A program made the translations under genes and the position numbers. Positions 1 to 12,666 of a DNA stretch of 64,000 nt are shown here, in pieces. Source of the stretch: Symbiodinium kawagutii (lineage: Eukaryota > Sar > Dinophyceae > Suessiales > Symbiodiniaceae); assembly GCA_009767595.1 (NCBI GenBank), contig VSDK01020443.1:2217-66216 (forward strand). Reading direction: 5' to 3'. Under the pieces are notes generated by a model. The model saw nothing but the letters and a program-made list of their open reading frames with translations, was not told the origin of the DNA and ran no database searches. Numbering within the stretch: the stretch's first letter is position 1; each line of letters begins with the position of its first letter.

Positions 1-170
1 GCAATCCCCAATTCGCTCTGGGCTTCCCGGAGGGCCTCCCTGAGCTCATGGATATGCTTTCGCTCTTCACGAGGTGAATGACGTGGGGACCGGTCACTTC
101 GTCGAACACGGTTCACTGGAGTCAATGCCCTCGAAGATGATGCCAATTGTTGGGATCCTCTCGATGCCAT
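1..170 (-). CDS. 5' end of a Ser/Arg-rich, coiled-coil protein (partial)
   Basis: An open frame begins with ATG at 168-170 and runs off the left edge with no stop, giving 56 codons. The translation starts MASRGSQQLASSSRALTPVN. It continues through an Arg/Ser-rich stretch (RRSDRSPRHSPREER) into a charged heptad-like helix (HELREALREAQSELG), so the N-terminus looks disordered and basic and a coiled coil seems to begin at the edge. I do not recognise the family. It lies on the same strand as every other gene here and is the last gene at the left end. The ATG is in frame with the coiled coil, which is why I chose it, but an upstream exon cannot be excluded. The call rests on composition and absence of stops only. 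Confidence 0.45.
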   Translation of the reverse strand, partial: MASRGSQQLASSSRALTPVNRVRRSDRSPRHSPREERKHIHELREALREAQSELGI

Positions 171-3135
171 CGTTTGGCTTCCAACTGGGGTCACTCGATT
201 CCAAGATCCGCTCGAAATAACTGTCCCTTCGTCACCAGGGCTGTCCGCTGGGGAACTCCCTGTATGTAGGCTCGCGGCAGGTGCCGCAAAGGTGTAGTTA
301 GTTCCAGATCCACCGGATCCTTCAGACATTCACTGGAGCCTTACGGCTGATAACCTGTGGAAAGAAGTTAACCGAAGGTTCACCGCTCTCGTTGCAGATT
401 ATATGACTATCCTACCTGATGGCTTCACTCCTTTCTCCCACCAGTGCAGACAGCGCAGCGCGAACCCATTCTATTTTCCCTCCGGCCGCTTGAGTGACTT
501 GAGCCAAGCGGCAATTGTAGTATATGCATGTTATGTGCTCATAGCTACCTCTACTGCCGTGGCATGTACATTCGCACCCACCATTATTGGTTGGCGCATA
601 TTGACCCATAGCCATTTGACTTTAGATCCCCATGACTTGACACCACAATTTCATCGGTGCCATCTGAGGCCCTGTCGATGTCGGCAGACCTGGGGTGGGC
701 AGGGCCTGGAAGAACTCTATGCTCTCAACATCAGCAAATGACGACGATGGCGGCTGATAGGACTGAAGCGAGTAGCATCTTCGAATGACTTTAGTTCAAA
801 TATCAGAATTCAACAAGTCCTCATCCTAAAGTGATGATCGGGACTTTGTGCTTTGGATGCATCACTTAGAAAACAAGGAAACCATTGGCACAACTCAAAC
901 CAACCTGTCATTGGACCCAGAGGCAAAACTTTTGACCAGCAAGCCGAGTGTGTCAACAGGATTTTGTGATTTGGATTGACGTCAACGAGAGTTGTGGGAT
1001 GTCGTGCGCTGGTCACGGAGGACATCGTCAACGGCAACACAACAATGATTTTTAGTTGTTCTGTGATTTACATTTTCTTGTCTACCTGACTCTGATACCT
1101 CATTCGCAGCTATTCCTTTTCAAACGGCAGCTGGCAAGAACCACTGGCAGGAGGATCTCAAGCCAATCGGCAGCTTCCTTTCGTTGCCCTCTGCTGTTGT
1201 GGCAGCAATCTTGGTGTCATCATGGTCTCTGGTCATAGAAATTGAGACACTTCTGGGAGCATTGGTATCCACGGTATGGAGCTCTGGGGTATTTAGTGCG
1301 GTGGCTATTGCTTCTCTTGGGCGCTGCTTGATTTCCAGTGGTAGTTATGCGTGATTACAGTGGTTACCTGCATCATTCCATATCATGGTGATGGTAGTTC
1401 TTGCGCTAGCCGCCTTGATAAGTGAATGAGACCGCACGGCCCGCACGGCCACGGCCACACAAAACAGCCTGGCGTCTGGTACCTTTTGTTGCACCACGCC
1501 AGGCTTTGTAAATTGCGGTCCGCTTTTAAAGATTTTTTTGGTGGGGATTCCTACTTGGCTATAAACCCCACCTGGCCGAGTCGGGATACCCCCTGAAAAC
1601 TCAGCCTGGCAATGTGAGATCCACTCGAACTCTGGATCTCGACCCTAGAAACCAAAGACATTTGAGGCCAAAATCTTGGACCGTCGATGCTTAAAATAAT
1701 GTCAAGCCATATATCAACTGATGGATGGGTTCAAAAGTATAGATCGCACATAGCTGACGTAGCTAGCTATTGGTCCTTCATTTGTCCTCAGCAGATTTAG
1801 CAGTGGACGGATCTTGATGATCTTGCTTCTCCTTGTGAGAGCAAGGATTCTTCCACAGCTGTCCTGCACTTGTCCGGAAACTCAGCGGATTCAATCAGGG
1901 TCTTCAGAGTGGCGCAGCATCCAGCCTCGAAACGCTGCAAGCAGTTTGCAACTTTGCAACACATGACAGGTGTACAAACAAAGACACTGCGCCTTGCAAA
2001 TCAAACATATCTGCTGCATTTGACTTGACATGAGGAGGTGACACACATATCTACACAAGTGTGCGGGTGAATGTCTGCACATAAGCTGCCGTTTGCTGAG
2101 TAGAATCAAGGACTCGTGGCGGTTTCCATTCATCGTTGGATCTTGCAAATCAGGATCGTTTGCATATTCATGAGTGATGAACAACTTGCAACGATTTTCC
2201 AATCATTTGCAACGATTTTCCAATCTTCAACTGCTAGTAGTAAGACCCCATGGCCACTGGATGCCACTCGCAGCTTGCCATAGCCCGCCCAATTTCACCA
2301 GGTCCCCAGGTCAGCCTGAAGTCTCATGGAGTCCCTGGGGTGTCCGTCTCCTGGACCTCCATGATAGGCTCTGGGCCTCTCTGCTGCTTGCTGCTGCTCG
2401 TCATGCTGGACACCCAAACCTTAGCGGCAGTCTGAGATTTCCGCAGAGCAATTCCTAGACTCATCCCGTACCATGCTGATTTAGTAACATCAAATGCTCA
2501 TGAAATCATATGACATCTTTCTTTCATAGCATGCTTAGAACACCTTGTAACGTGCTGATCGAAAAAATTGAAAGCTGATACTTATCTGCATTGTGTCATT
2601 CATGCTGGTAGTAGTTGTGGGAAACACAGAGCTCCCTGAACTCTGAAAGTGAACACTCAGTCCCCTTCATGGAGCCCCAACAGGATGAATTGGGTGACTG
2701 GACTCTGAGGCATGTGCTTTGGTCAAGGGATTGCCCGTACAAAATGCAATCCAAATATTTGCAAGGATGCTAAATTAATCATTTTTTCTGTCATGATTCA
2801 AAGATGCTCTTCGGATTTTCATCCCTGCTTTGGGGATGCAAACGGGTGGCAAATGGTACATCCCAGCATTGGGGATGCCAATGGGCAAAGGTCAAGGTGA
2901 AATGGTACCATTTCGTGGATGAGTTGCCAACTCAACCCTTCTTGGCCAAGCTTTGAGCTGCAACCAATGTTGCTGACCGGTACCCAGCCGGCATTAGGCA
3001 AGGCTCCAAAAAAATGAATTCGGCGCAGCCCCCGTCAGTCACAGGACAGTCACATGCAAACGAAATCCCACTGAAATCATCGGGATAATTTGTCCCCCCC
3101 CCGACGAGACTCTTGCTTCCAATGTTCGCTGGGTC
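171..3135. other. Intergenic stretch without a supported gene
   Basis: About 3 kb between the coiled-coil gene and the 3' end of the FSP1-like gene. Open frames here are short, show no family signature and do not line up with plausible splice sites. There is a tandem 16-base duplication near 2187-2224 (the phrase CAACGATTTTCCAATC occurs twice). The near-palindromic sequence around 2821-2900 repeats the phrase TTGGGGATGC. I see no RNA gene. Confidence 0.5.
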
Positions 3136-4595
3136 TTAGGCCATCTGCTCCTGTTTCGGCACATCACCATATTGACCCAAACCCTTGAAGCCATGGGAGG
3201 AATTACGGAACTTCGTCAACAAGCCCAGCATGAAGATGGCTGGGCCCTCTCCTTCTGGTGGGCTACCACATGTTCCACAGCTATGGGCACAGCCAGGGAT
3301 GCAGCACCAGCAGCAGGGGGGTGGACAGCAGGGGAAGCCTCCTTGACAAGGCTGACAGCAGCAGACCTTGGCCGGTCCAGGAAGCCCCGTCCACAGCATG
3401 TAGCCACCGGGTCCGTGGCCGATCTTCACATTCATCGGATATGGCATTGGTGGTGGAGCTCCCTTGTCTTTGAAGACTTGCGCAGGCTTCCCTTGGATCA
3501 CCTGCAGGGCCTGAAGGGCGCAGTGCTGGCTGGCAGCTGTGATCCGACTGGACACGGGATGTCCAAAGAACTTGGTGCTGCTGATGTTCACACCGAAGAT
3601 CTCGGGATGCACTGTGGATTGCAGGCATTCATTGGTGAGCAAGGCACCCTTGTCATCCAAGATTTTTTGGGATGAGCTCAAGGTGCCAGTGTTGGGGCAC
3701 ACGGGATAACAGGGGATGTACACGTCAAAGTCCATAGACTCTCCAGAGTCCAATTTCAATGAGCCCGAGGTGAGGATGGCATCTGAGAAGCTTGGGTCTG
3801 ACACCGAGCCATGTTTCACTTCGACTTGGAACTTCTTGGTCAGGATATCTGTGACCTTCTGCACCATTGTAGGATTTGGGCTGGCGGATTTTTCCCCAAA
3901 ATCACTATCTAGTACCTTGCCGGAACGCGAGAGCAGAATCACCTTCGCAGAGTATCCATTGTTCACGCGGAAGTCTCCACACATTTCCACTCCGACCAGG
4001 CCAGCTCCGTTGAAGATCACCGTCTTCGCCTTGTTCAGTGCTGCTCCAACAGCCTTGACCTCGGAGATGCGCTCTGACAGCGACATGCCGGGGCTCGGGG
4101 TGATCAAGGGGCTCTTGCTGCCGGTGGCCAGGATGATGGCCTTGTAGCTGATGCAGGCACTGGCGTCTGGCCCTCGGTCCATCAACTTGATCTCCTAAGG
4201 GCGAACCAGTGGAGCTGTCACTAGGGATCTAACATATCCAAGCTAACAATGGAAATCTGTCATATCACTTCATAGCATTCAAAAAAAATATAGGAATGAA
4301 AACACGTTGACATTGACTGCAACTCCTTCTTGTCGCAGTCAACGGATTCAACGGAGCTCAGGAAATACTGGACGTTGGCCCACTTCTGTTGCCACTTCTC
4401 TGGAACGCCGCAGACCCACTTTTCGTGCTCAGAAGGCTTGTTCAAGAACATGGCTGCAGCCAAAGAGAACTCCTGAAAAGTGTAGCCGAAAATGAAAGCC
4501 ACCTTCGTGTTTTTGCTCTTCTTGACAATCTCCTCCACTGCGTGGAAAGCTCCCAAGCCCGCACCCACCACAGCGACATCAAAGGAACTGGCCAT
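3136..4595 (-). CDS. FSP1/AIFM2-like FAD-dependent NAD(P)H oxidoreductase with Cys-rich tail
   Basis: Two exons, 4326-4595 (90 codons from ATG) and 3136-4194, encode about 442 residues. The N-terminal Rossmann motif VVGAGLGAFHA, the ILATGS motif near residue 110 and the second dinucleotide site FNGAGLVGVEMCGD (about residues 151-164) place it in the AIF/FSP1 flavoprotein family. Such enzymes pass electrons from NAD(P)H to quinones at membranes. The 131-base intron is joined in frame only with a GA donor (AAG^GAG...TTAG^GAG), and both boundaries share AGGAG. Two oddities stand out. Residues about 368-399 hold 13 cysteines. The family's second FAD motif, normally containing Gly-Asp, reads IFGVNISS, so the Asp is missing and flavin binding may be altered. 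No transmembrane segment is evident. The quinone substrate is inferred from the family. Confidence 0.8.
4195..4325 (-). other. GA-AG intron with AGGAG direct repeats at its ends
   Basis: Intron of the FSP1-like gene. Joining exon 1 (ending DCDKK) to exon 2 (beginning EIKLMDRG) restores the expected family spacing before ILATGS. The donor reads AAG^GAGTTG and the acceptor TTAG^GAGATC, so AGGAG is present at both borders, as expected if the intron arose by insertion with target duplication. Canonical GT donors in the exon tail give the wrong phase. Confidence 0.6.
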
Positions 4596-4638
4596 GATTT
4601 GGACTCAGCTAAAAGGTGAGAAACGGACGTTCATCGAG

Positions 4639-4648
4639 CTTGAGCCAA
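4639..4648 (-). other. Possible relict spliced-leader 3' end upstream of the FSP1-like gene
   Basis: Read on the minus strand this is TTGGCTCAAG, identical to the last 10 bases of the dinoflagellate spliced leader, followed 43 bases later by the gene's ATG. The preceding bases fit the leader only partly. A 10-base match could arise by chance in a window this size, so position rather than length is the argument. A CTTTTAG acceptor-like site lies between it and the ATG and could be the present trans-splice site. Confidence 0.35.
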
Positions 4649-7218
4649 TTTTGATATTACACACGTCCACCTCAACATGGTAAGCCCAGCCACACCGACG
4701 GAGAACTCCAAATACCGCAAAGTACCGATCGCTGATCGATATGGCCAAACTCTTTAGCCATATATCCATTGCAAACACAGGCCCAATCATCTAGCGTGCT
4801 GCCCAGCTTATGGCAAGAGAAACAGAACAAAATCGTACATGCTTTACACTAGGCACAGCACACGTACATACATAATCATACATATTACATAATCAACAAC
4901 CTTTAACAACACAGGGTTTCGTTCAGCACTGCTTTTCCCACCGAAACGAACCCTCTGACATGCAAGGCATGCCCTTGCACAAGCCGCGGCGCCATCATAG
5001 GAATGCCACACTTGGCAACGACATCCGCTATTGCATAGCCTTGGGCAGCAGTGACATCTGGTTGGCTGATGGAACTGCACCTCCAAGGTCACATGACATG
5101 TTTGTAGCTGGTGGCACCCCAAAATCAATTTGTTAGCTAGCGGTGCTTTTTGTTGATTTGACATGTTTTGACTATCAAAAATCCTCCGCGGAAAAGCGCA
5201 AGGCTTCGCAATCCTCTACTGCTATTGTTGGTGAGCACACCCTGCATGATCAACCAACAGCCGCGGTGTAATACCAACTATGCTGCTTGGTCAATGGTGC
5301 TAATGCACAGTGAGCCATGATACTTCCCTGCATGCCACCCAGCCGAACCCTATCTAACCCTCATCAACCTCTGATGGGCGGCACTCTCGTCTCCATAAAT
5401 TGCCACCAGTCAACATTTTTGCCGCTGCCGAGTGCAGAAATGAATCAACACACACACATATCATGATATATAGTAGATGTATGGGTACAGGCGGTAACAT
5501 GAGGTAGCTATGTATCTATAATATAGATATGCATTGAAGACATATCTCAATATTAACAACATTAGAACAACTAATGATGAACATCTATACTGTATATCAT
5601 CTGTCTATCTTGATAGCGCTGTCGAGTGGCCTGCCACTTCAAACTCTTCAGGAAAGGTTTTGGTGCCTCGGATCAACGCGTTCAGCTGGTGACAATCTGT
5701 AAGGCGTCCACCCCAATGGGACCATGCAAAAGCCATGCATGGCTGATATGCTGATGATATGGTCAAACATGGTTCAACAAAAATGGCTAGTCAACATAGT
5801 ATCGAGGGTGGTGATTATCGATGAAAGGCTGGGTTTTTGCACTCCAAATCCCTGGTACACTTGCGTTTTCCCTGCCGGATCAACTCCACAAGTGTAAGTG
5901 AAACTTGTAAATTACATGATGTTCCTGACATCTTTGCTTCCGGGTCCAACCCCCAGTGCTGTCAAAGGTCATTCGCACAGGGCAAACATCACCGGATATG
6001 CGCACCAAATCTCTGCCTCAGTCATCTCTGCTCGCTTCTGGGGGTAAACTATTTTTTCACGGGGGCATCCAACGGCTTGCCCTCCATAGTTTGGGGCTCA
6101 TGGTGCTGAGGCAAGGGGGAGAAAAAAAACGCAGGACTACTAGACAATCATGCCCGAAAATGTACAGGGCGCGACCTTAGTCACACAAAAAGGTTTATGC
6201 CTAAGAAAAGGCGTGGCTTAAGAAGAGGAAATTTGCCGTGCCTAAGGATCATTTATAGTTAGAAACATTGGATGCAGGACTTGATGGCTCTGTATCATTC
6301 TGTGTCTGCACTCTCTCTTTGAGAGAGGAAAGAGCTGGAACCATGGCAATTGCACAGTGTCTCGGACAAATCGTTGCAGTGCAAAACAATGAATGTGCAC
6401 TGTGCAGGCTGAATGAAGGCCAGTTGCAGAATGAAAGGGTTTGTACCCATCAAAAAAACATATCGCAGGTAGATGAGCAGGAATAGGAAAACACATCGGA
6501 ACACTGTGGGAACTTAGAATAGAATTCATATAGCAACAAAACTGGGAGATATTATGCGATATATAATTATTGAGATGCATGACAAGCAACATAACTGGGA
6601 TCTAACAAATGCTGTCAGGGGGGTTCCAGCCAATTAAAGTTGGCACCGTGCCTATCCACAGGTCCCATGTACCAGCCGGATAGAAATCGCCACCATAGCA
6701 TTTCAACAACGGGTCGTGATGTGCTGCGTAAACCCGGAAGCAAGTGTTGACTAAGTTGTGACTAAGCTGTGACTAAGCAGTATTGACAGCTCTTTCTTTT
6801 CTCTCTTCAAGGGCTGATGATCGGCTGATCATTTCATTCCCAACTTCCAAAGGCCAGGCCGAAGGCTGCAGACAAAGTGCTGTCCGATTGGCCACGAAAC
6901 TGTATAAAATCTTCGCCTCACCTCCTCGGCAACTGCTGCAAGCTCGGGTCCCAAGGGGCACGCCCTACAGCCCAACGATGCCCAACGTATCTCAATCAGA
7001 CCCTAGCTGCTCTGGGCACGAATTTGCCACAGCAACGACAAACAGTTCTGCTACAGGCACAGTTTCCTTCAACGTTGAGGTAGGGCCACATGAGTTTGTA
7101 CAAATAGATCAACCGCCAATCTGCAAATTCTGGGCCGAGCACAACCTTTTGCCTTGGGGTTGGCAACTTGCTACACACGTTGCTACACACGGGGTGCTTC
7201 TTCGCTTATCATTTGTTC
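4649..7218. other. Intergenic stretch without a supported gene
   Basis: Spacer between the FSP1-like gene and the small membrane-protein gene, AT-rich in 5400-5600. One candidate exon on the minus strand near 6917-6959 (read as ACPLGPELAAVAEE, preceded by CTGTAG and followed by GTGAGG) may be real but has no partner I can phase. No RNA gene is seen. Confidence 0.4.
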
Positions 7219-8741
7219 CTACCCTTCTCCCTGCAGCGTTCCCATGATCCCCTGGGTACCGTCTCCTTGCTCCATCGCATGGCTCTGCAGCGAGGTGAAC
7301 AGCTTGTAAGCGACAGCTGTGAAGCACAACAGGCCAGACATAAAAAGTGGCCACCTGCCTGGCAGAGTCACATCTCACATCTCCAGATTCAGGGAAGTTT
7401 GCAAAAAAAACATATTCAGCAGTTGGTTTATTACTATATATATATATATATAATAAGTAGTTAATAAACCGGATGACTTAGGGGTACCCCTATTTTGAGA
7501 AACCATCATTTTGGGAACATCAAGAGTCGGATGGACTTGCGTGCGATAAGTGCGCATCTGTGGTGAGTCAGAGTAAGTTACGGCGATCAATTTTCCTGGG
7601 AGGGATGTAAGGATCTGTAAGGAATGAAGGATGTACATCTGCCAAAAGCTGTTGCAGCTTGGGCAACCGGATTGGGCCTCACAAGGGAGGGGCACATAGG
7701 GGCACTACATTCCAACCCCAAATCACGGACTTTGGTCTGGTAATTTCATGCCAGTGTCGTAAACACAACAAGGAATCCAATGGTGCTACTAAAAGGGCCA
7801 CCCAAACAGCAGCAGATACACAAATGCATAGATACATATAGATAGGATACACATAGATACCATGCGGTCGAAACACATAGATACACGTTTGTAGATACCA
7901 TGCAAATACACATACATAACCATACATAGATAGACATAGATCCATGAAAAACCCAGCAGTTTGACATCAACCCAAGCGGTTACCATTCCAACCCAGCCGA
8001 TACCCACAGCAGCTGGGAGCCCCTGGGAGGTTCTGGGAGGTTCGCCCGAGTCCCCGCCCAGCGTCACCTTCCAAGGACAACGAGGAAGAGATGCCGAAGG
8101 CCAACATGATCTCGTCAATGGCCTTGAAAAAACCATGGAAATCTCGGGAACAAATGAATCAAAGATGACTCAAACATGAATGAAATCGATCTTCTTCTTC
8201 TTAAATGTTTTTTGTTTCAAATCAACATCTAATCACATATCAAGAAAATCAGTTGATATCATTTATTTCGTACTTCATACATGATTAAATCTGTGCTCTC
8301 TATTGCTCCGGCCATTGGATGCTAGTACCCTTGCCCATGGCCACGAAAGAACCCAGCCCAATCCTTGTCGGCTGTGCGGCCCAGAAACAATCAAAGCAAT
8401 TGTTTGGCGTGGTGGTGCTCCAGCCAAAATCCCCAGCTCAATGAGCATCAAAGGCGTAGTGAACATCCAATCCACGTAGCCTCAACGAGGGACGGGCAGT
8501 GGCAGGGACTGCCATCTGATGGACGTCTCCAGGCTGAATGGATGCAGAATCGACACACAAATCACTATGGAACTCCTGCCATCTGCAGCCCCTCATTGCC
8601 ACGGGACGGATCCAGTACACGTGTCCATTGGCATCCTGCATGCCGGCAGCCCATGGTGTGCACAAAGCCGGGGACATGGGAATGACTTTGTCCTTGTAGA
8701 CTCATCTTTTCCTTATCTTGTGTATTCTTGTGTGATCTGCC

Positions 8742-8772
<31 letters not shown>

Positions 8773-9697
8773 CTTTTTCTCCGGGCTCTTCGCACTATGG
8801 AGCTATGAGAAAAACATTGGAACTCTTCTCATCTTTTCACGTCTTTTACATCTTCGTCATGCTCTTTCTCTTGGTGAACCCCTCAAGACTCGCGAGCCGC
8901 AAATGAGGCAAGACTATCTGGGCAGCTCTAACACCAAGAATTGTTGGTGTAAAACAGGATTCTCAGGAATTCAAGTATGCCCCTAACAAGACGTTCGTAT
9001 CTGATCGAACCCGTACCCGTTCGAAAAGCGTTCAAAACCCGTTCAGGAGCCTTTACTCCAAGAATAAGCACTCGACACTGACAAAAAGCGTTCGACCCTG
9101 TAAAAAAGCCTTCGGATCTGGAATTCTTAAGAATCTGGATTTACACTAAACAAGCTTAGCAGGTATCTAAAACTACATAACTGACACACCCTATGTTCTA
9201 ACCTGACGGCCTTGGGCCCCAAGCCCCAAAAGGAAGAACATTGGGGACAAAATCAGTGACAAACATCGTATGGCACACATTGGGTGTTTGTTTAGTATGA
9301 TTTTGCCATACTTTTAGCATCTTTTAGCTTGATCCATTCGGATCTATTCGGATCCTTGGTCAAGGTTCGCACCACAAGTACTGAGTTCACCACCACTATC
9401 TATTTCAGTAGCGTCAGCACGCACAAGCATCAAATGTATATGTCGAACACAGGAGAACACTGTTGCTATTGAACTGGACTGAATGCCATTGATCATGCAA
9501 ACTGGCTTTCAATGACGTCCAAGCTGTGGCGACCCCCTATCGGGTATGCAGGTTTCAAGTTTCAACATGAAGACAATCAGTTCTAACACATGCTGGTTCA
9601 GTCTTCCAGATTATGCGCTTGCACCGTTGCACCTCCCCTTTCCTATTTGGCGGCATTCCGCACGCACAAGCACTGAATAAACACGCATATCACCACA

Positions 9698-9728
<31 letters not shown>

Positions 9729-11845
9729 CTCTACGCATATGGTGGCTTCTTAAAATTAAGGTACCCCAAAGGGCCCCAAAGCATCCACTACCAATCAGTC
9801 ATATGAATAAACCATCCATTTTTGGAGGTCCCCTATTTTAAGAAACACCTATATGTCCCAGACCATGCAATATGCTTCACGTTCATTGCATGTGTTTGCG
9901 GACGTGCTTGGCATGCAACATGCAAGTCTGCATCATGCATGCATATTTTCGATGTCGCCGCCTCTCCGCGTCTATTTGCGCAATCTTGCGGACGCATGTG
10001 CATGCACTATCGAACATCCACATGTAGGGGTGTCCGTAGAACAAATGCTCCACATACCATGAAATGGGCAGCCTGCCTCAAAAAGGTATATAACAATATC
10101 AATCACAACAATAACAGCAACAGCAGCAACACCAACAGCACCACCACCAACAAACACAACAAGCACAACAAGAACAACAACATTATCAACATGTATCACC
10201 ATGCAATACCATCACCAGAAATTACCACTGGCGTTTTGGGGAAGGTGTAATCAAACAAAATCCCAACCGTGGCCGTTGCTCTCCTGGGTGATGCCATAGC
10301 CCATGGACATACAGAAGTACACAGCGCCCGCGATACCCGCAACCTTGGGCGTGGTGCGGCCTCATGGCTATCTCAGCCTCTGAAACTCGGAGCTTCAACC
10401 ATCTACTTGTGGCCGTGGTCACCATGGTAGTCATCATTGACCCAACAGAAAGGATGATACTACCGGCACTTATCATGGGGAAACATGGGGATATAAGAAG
10501 TGTTGACGAAGGGCTCACCAGAGTGCAGAAACGTCAACTTGTCTTGTGAAGCACTGTTTTTCATTTCCACATGACATCTCGGTTCATATCTGATTTTGGC
10601 AGTTCCTACCAGTACACTCGGCTTCTATTTTTGCCACATGATGCGCTCCCCAACCCTGACCATTCCGATGATGTTTGAGACGTGCACAGCTTGGTGCATA
10701 CATGAACTGACATCTGTTTGGCACAAGTTGTAGGATTTATAGTTTTTGCTCAGCATAAGTTACCATAACATCTCAGGGTTATGGTGTTAAGGGTGAGGTC
10801 CCACGGTCACTGCCTGGAAAATCGGCGAACCACCCTTCCCTGAGTGCCCCTGCCAGAAGAGCAATCCTGAGGCCGAGTGGGCTCTATCGGGGCCTGATTA
10901 AAATGGCCAACGGTATGACCAAAAGTAAGCCAGCTTCAATAAATAAGTAGTACATATAGATTCATCAAAAACAATGACAACCCTGAATCAACCAGAACCA
11001 GCTGGAGACTGCAACCAATCATAACCAAGAAAGGATGCATGTCATCTTATCCAATCTTCAAAATGCTGGGGCTTCCGATCTACTGAATCAGCATCCCAGC
11101 TGCAGATTGATCCAACGCAGCCTTGATTAGATTGGGAAACCTCTGGCCTTACAGAGACATCTTGAGACCTTGGTGTCGTGTCTCAAGAGGGGCCATGCTG
11201 CTGACTGATCAATGTCCCGGGGCAAACCACTTGCTGAGCACCACTCCATGTCTAACAATTCAAGCATCCATACCACCCATCAATGCCAAAGAAATGACAT
11301 GACCATGTTTGATCATGGGTGTCCTGACATGGTGCGTTCTCCTATTTCTGCTTCAAAGTGATGATAACTCATGGAGAACTCCCCATTTTTCAGAGTCTCT
11401 TGGAGGCTTCGAGGCGCCCACTTCACGCACTGTGATGGCGCTGTACATCCGCCAAGGCTCTTGTTGAAGTTCGTGGTGATGGGATTGTCCTTCTGAGCCT
11501 CGGCACGGCGCATTGCTGACCTCTCGGGAACCACAGGTGATAACCAGAAAATCCAAGATATAAGGACAGTAAGTAAATGGCATGAGATATAAGGAGATAT
11601 AAGTTATAATTAAGATGTTATAAGTGATATAAGTATAAGGAGGACGATGGAGGACGTAATCAACGACAACCCGCAACAAATTCATATGGGCCGTCACCGG
11701 CATCTTGTCCTGGATCCCCACAAGGGCCGGCACATCCACAAGTACATTCGACATCAATCGACACCTTGGTGGATCACGCGCGCCAAGAAACGTAGCTCAT
11801 CAGGAAAAGGCTAATGAACGCCAGAACAAAAAAGGAACACGTCAT
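7219..11845 (-). CDS. Small multi-span membrane protein, six exons, family not recognised
   Basis: Exons at 11780-11845, 11656-11709, 11442-11498, 10284-10343, 8068-8122 and 7219-7358 join in frame with matching phases to 143 codons plus TAG. The N-terminus is hydrophobic (MTCSFFVLAFISLFLMSYVS), fitting a signal anchor. Hydrophobic stretches follow in exon 4 (VAGIAGAVYFCMSMGYG, about residues 60-76) and exon 6 (PLFMSGLLCFTAVAYKLF, about residues 101-118). Donors by phase are GC, GT, GC, GA and GT; all acceptors are AG. The tail is short and Gly-rich. I cannot name the family. The 3.2 kb stop-to-exon spacing includes a mobile-type repeat at 9741-9849. Exon 3 (AQKDNPITTNFNKSLGG) is the least certain because another frame there is also open. 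The start is the first in-frame ATG of the hydrophobic exon. Confidence 0.5.
8743..8774. repeat. (CTT)n microsatellite
   Basis: About ten uninterrupted TTC/CTT units followed by a T-rich tail, inside the intron between the fourth and fifth exons of the small membrane-protein gene. Confidence 0.9.
9699..9733. repeat. (CT)n microsatellite
   Basis: A run of CT dinucleotides interrupted once by CG, directly left of the short inverted-repeat element at 9741-9849. Confidence 0.9.
9741..9849. mobile_element. MITE-like element, family A (TIR GGTGGTTTCTCAAAA type), diverged copy
   Basis: It starts GGTGGCTTCTTAAAATTAAGG and ends CCCCTATTTTAAGAAACACC, so the two ends are imperfect inverted repeats. 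The core CCATCCATTTTTGGAGGTCCCCTA is shared with the copies near 16.9 kb and 56.7 kb. It is about 109 bp and has no coding capacity. Confidence 0.7.
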
Positions 11846-12666
11846 GGACAGGACCTCAGAGCGGATGATCGGCCGAGGACTCACCAGACCTTGGGAGGTG
11901 TATATGTTGTGATCCATGGTCGGTTGATGGGACCTAAACATGTGCAACCTGAGGCAGGAAAGCACCAAGGTCTGAGGTAGTTACCTTTATGGCCGAACTC
12001 ATCTTCCCACTTATCCACTTGACATTTTCTGCACGAGAATGGCATTGCCAGATGCTGCATGCGTCACATGAATCTGCAGGGCATGCTGCATGGCATGCTG
12101 CATGGGTCACAAATTCCAGGGGCACAAGATCCAACAAGACACGAGTAGTTTCTTGGTGCCAGGAGCCCTGCATCCACAACATCTGGCCATAGATCTTCAG
12201 TGCACCCTCTATCTACCATTGTTTATCTATTCACTCTCAGGTATCATCACCTTTTAACGTGCATCTCATCCATACACGTCGCGTTTCCATAGCGACCTGT
12301 TGAGTTCGACGACCTCCACAGGCTCACTTTGGGGGTCTTAGTATGTCATAGTGCGCCGCCCAGGCACTGCTTGATTGATGGCTGAAACTTCCACCATGGC
12401 CACGCGACACTGGGGGCGCGCCCCGCACAACTGGACAGCTGGGGCTCAAAATACTGCGGCAGTCACATGCCGTGCTGGCGACCCGAGATGCTTGGGCCAT
12501 CTTGGGCCGCCCCCCCCAGTACGCCCCAATCCGATTTCAGGACCGTTGGCCACAGACTTTCGTCTTTAGCATAAGGTCTTTTGGATCGTTTGAGGAGCTC
12601 AATGGAAACGAAGAAAGCATCATGAAACCATGCTTCGGGCAACTGCAGGCTGCAGGCGCACGTTTT

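Noticed and set aside
6783-7247. Plus-strand 154-codon frame
   Set aside because: It overlaps the terminal exon of the minus-strand membrane-protein gene in an antisense frame and has no motif.
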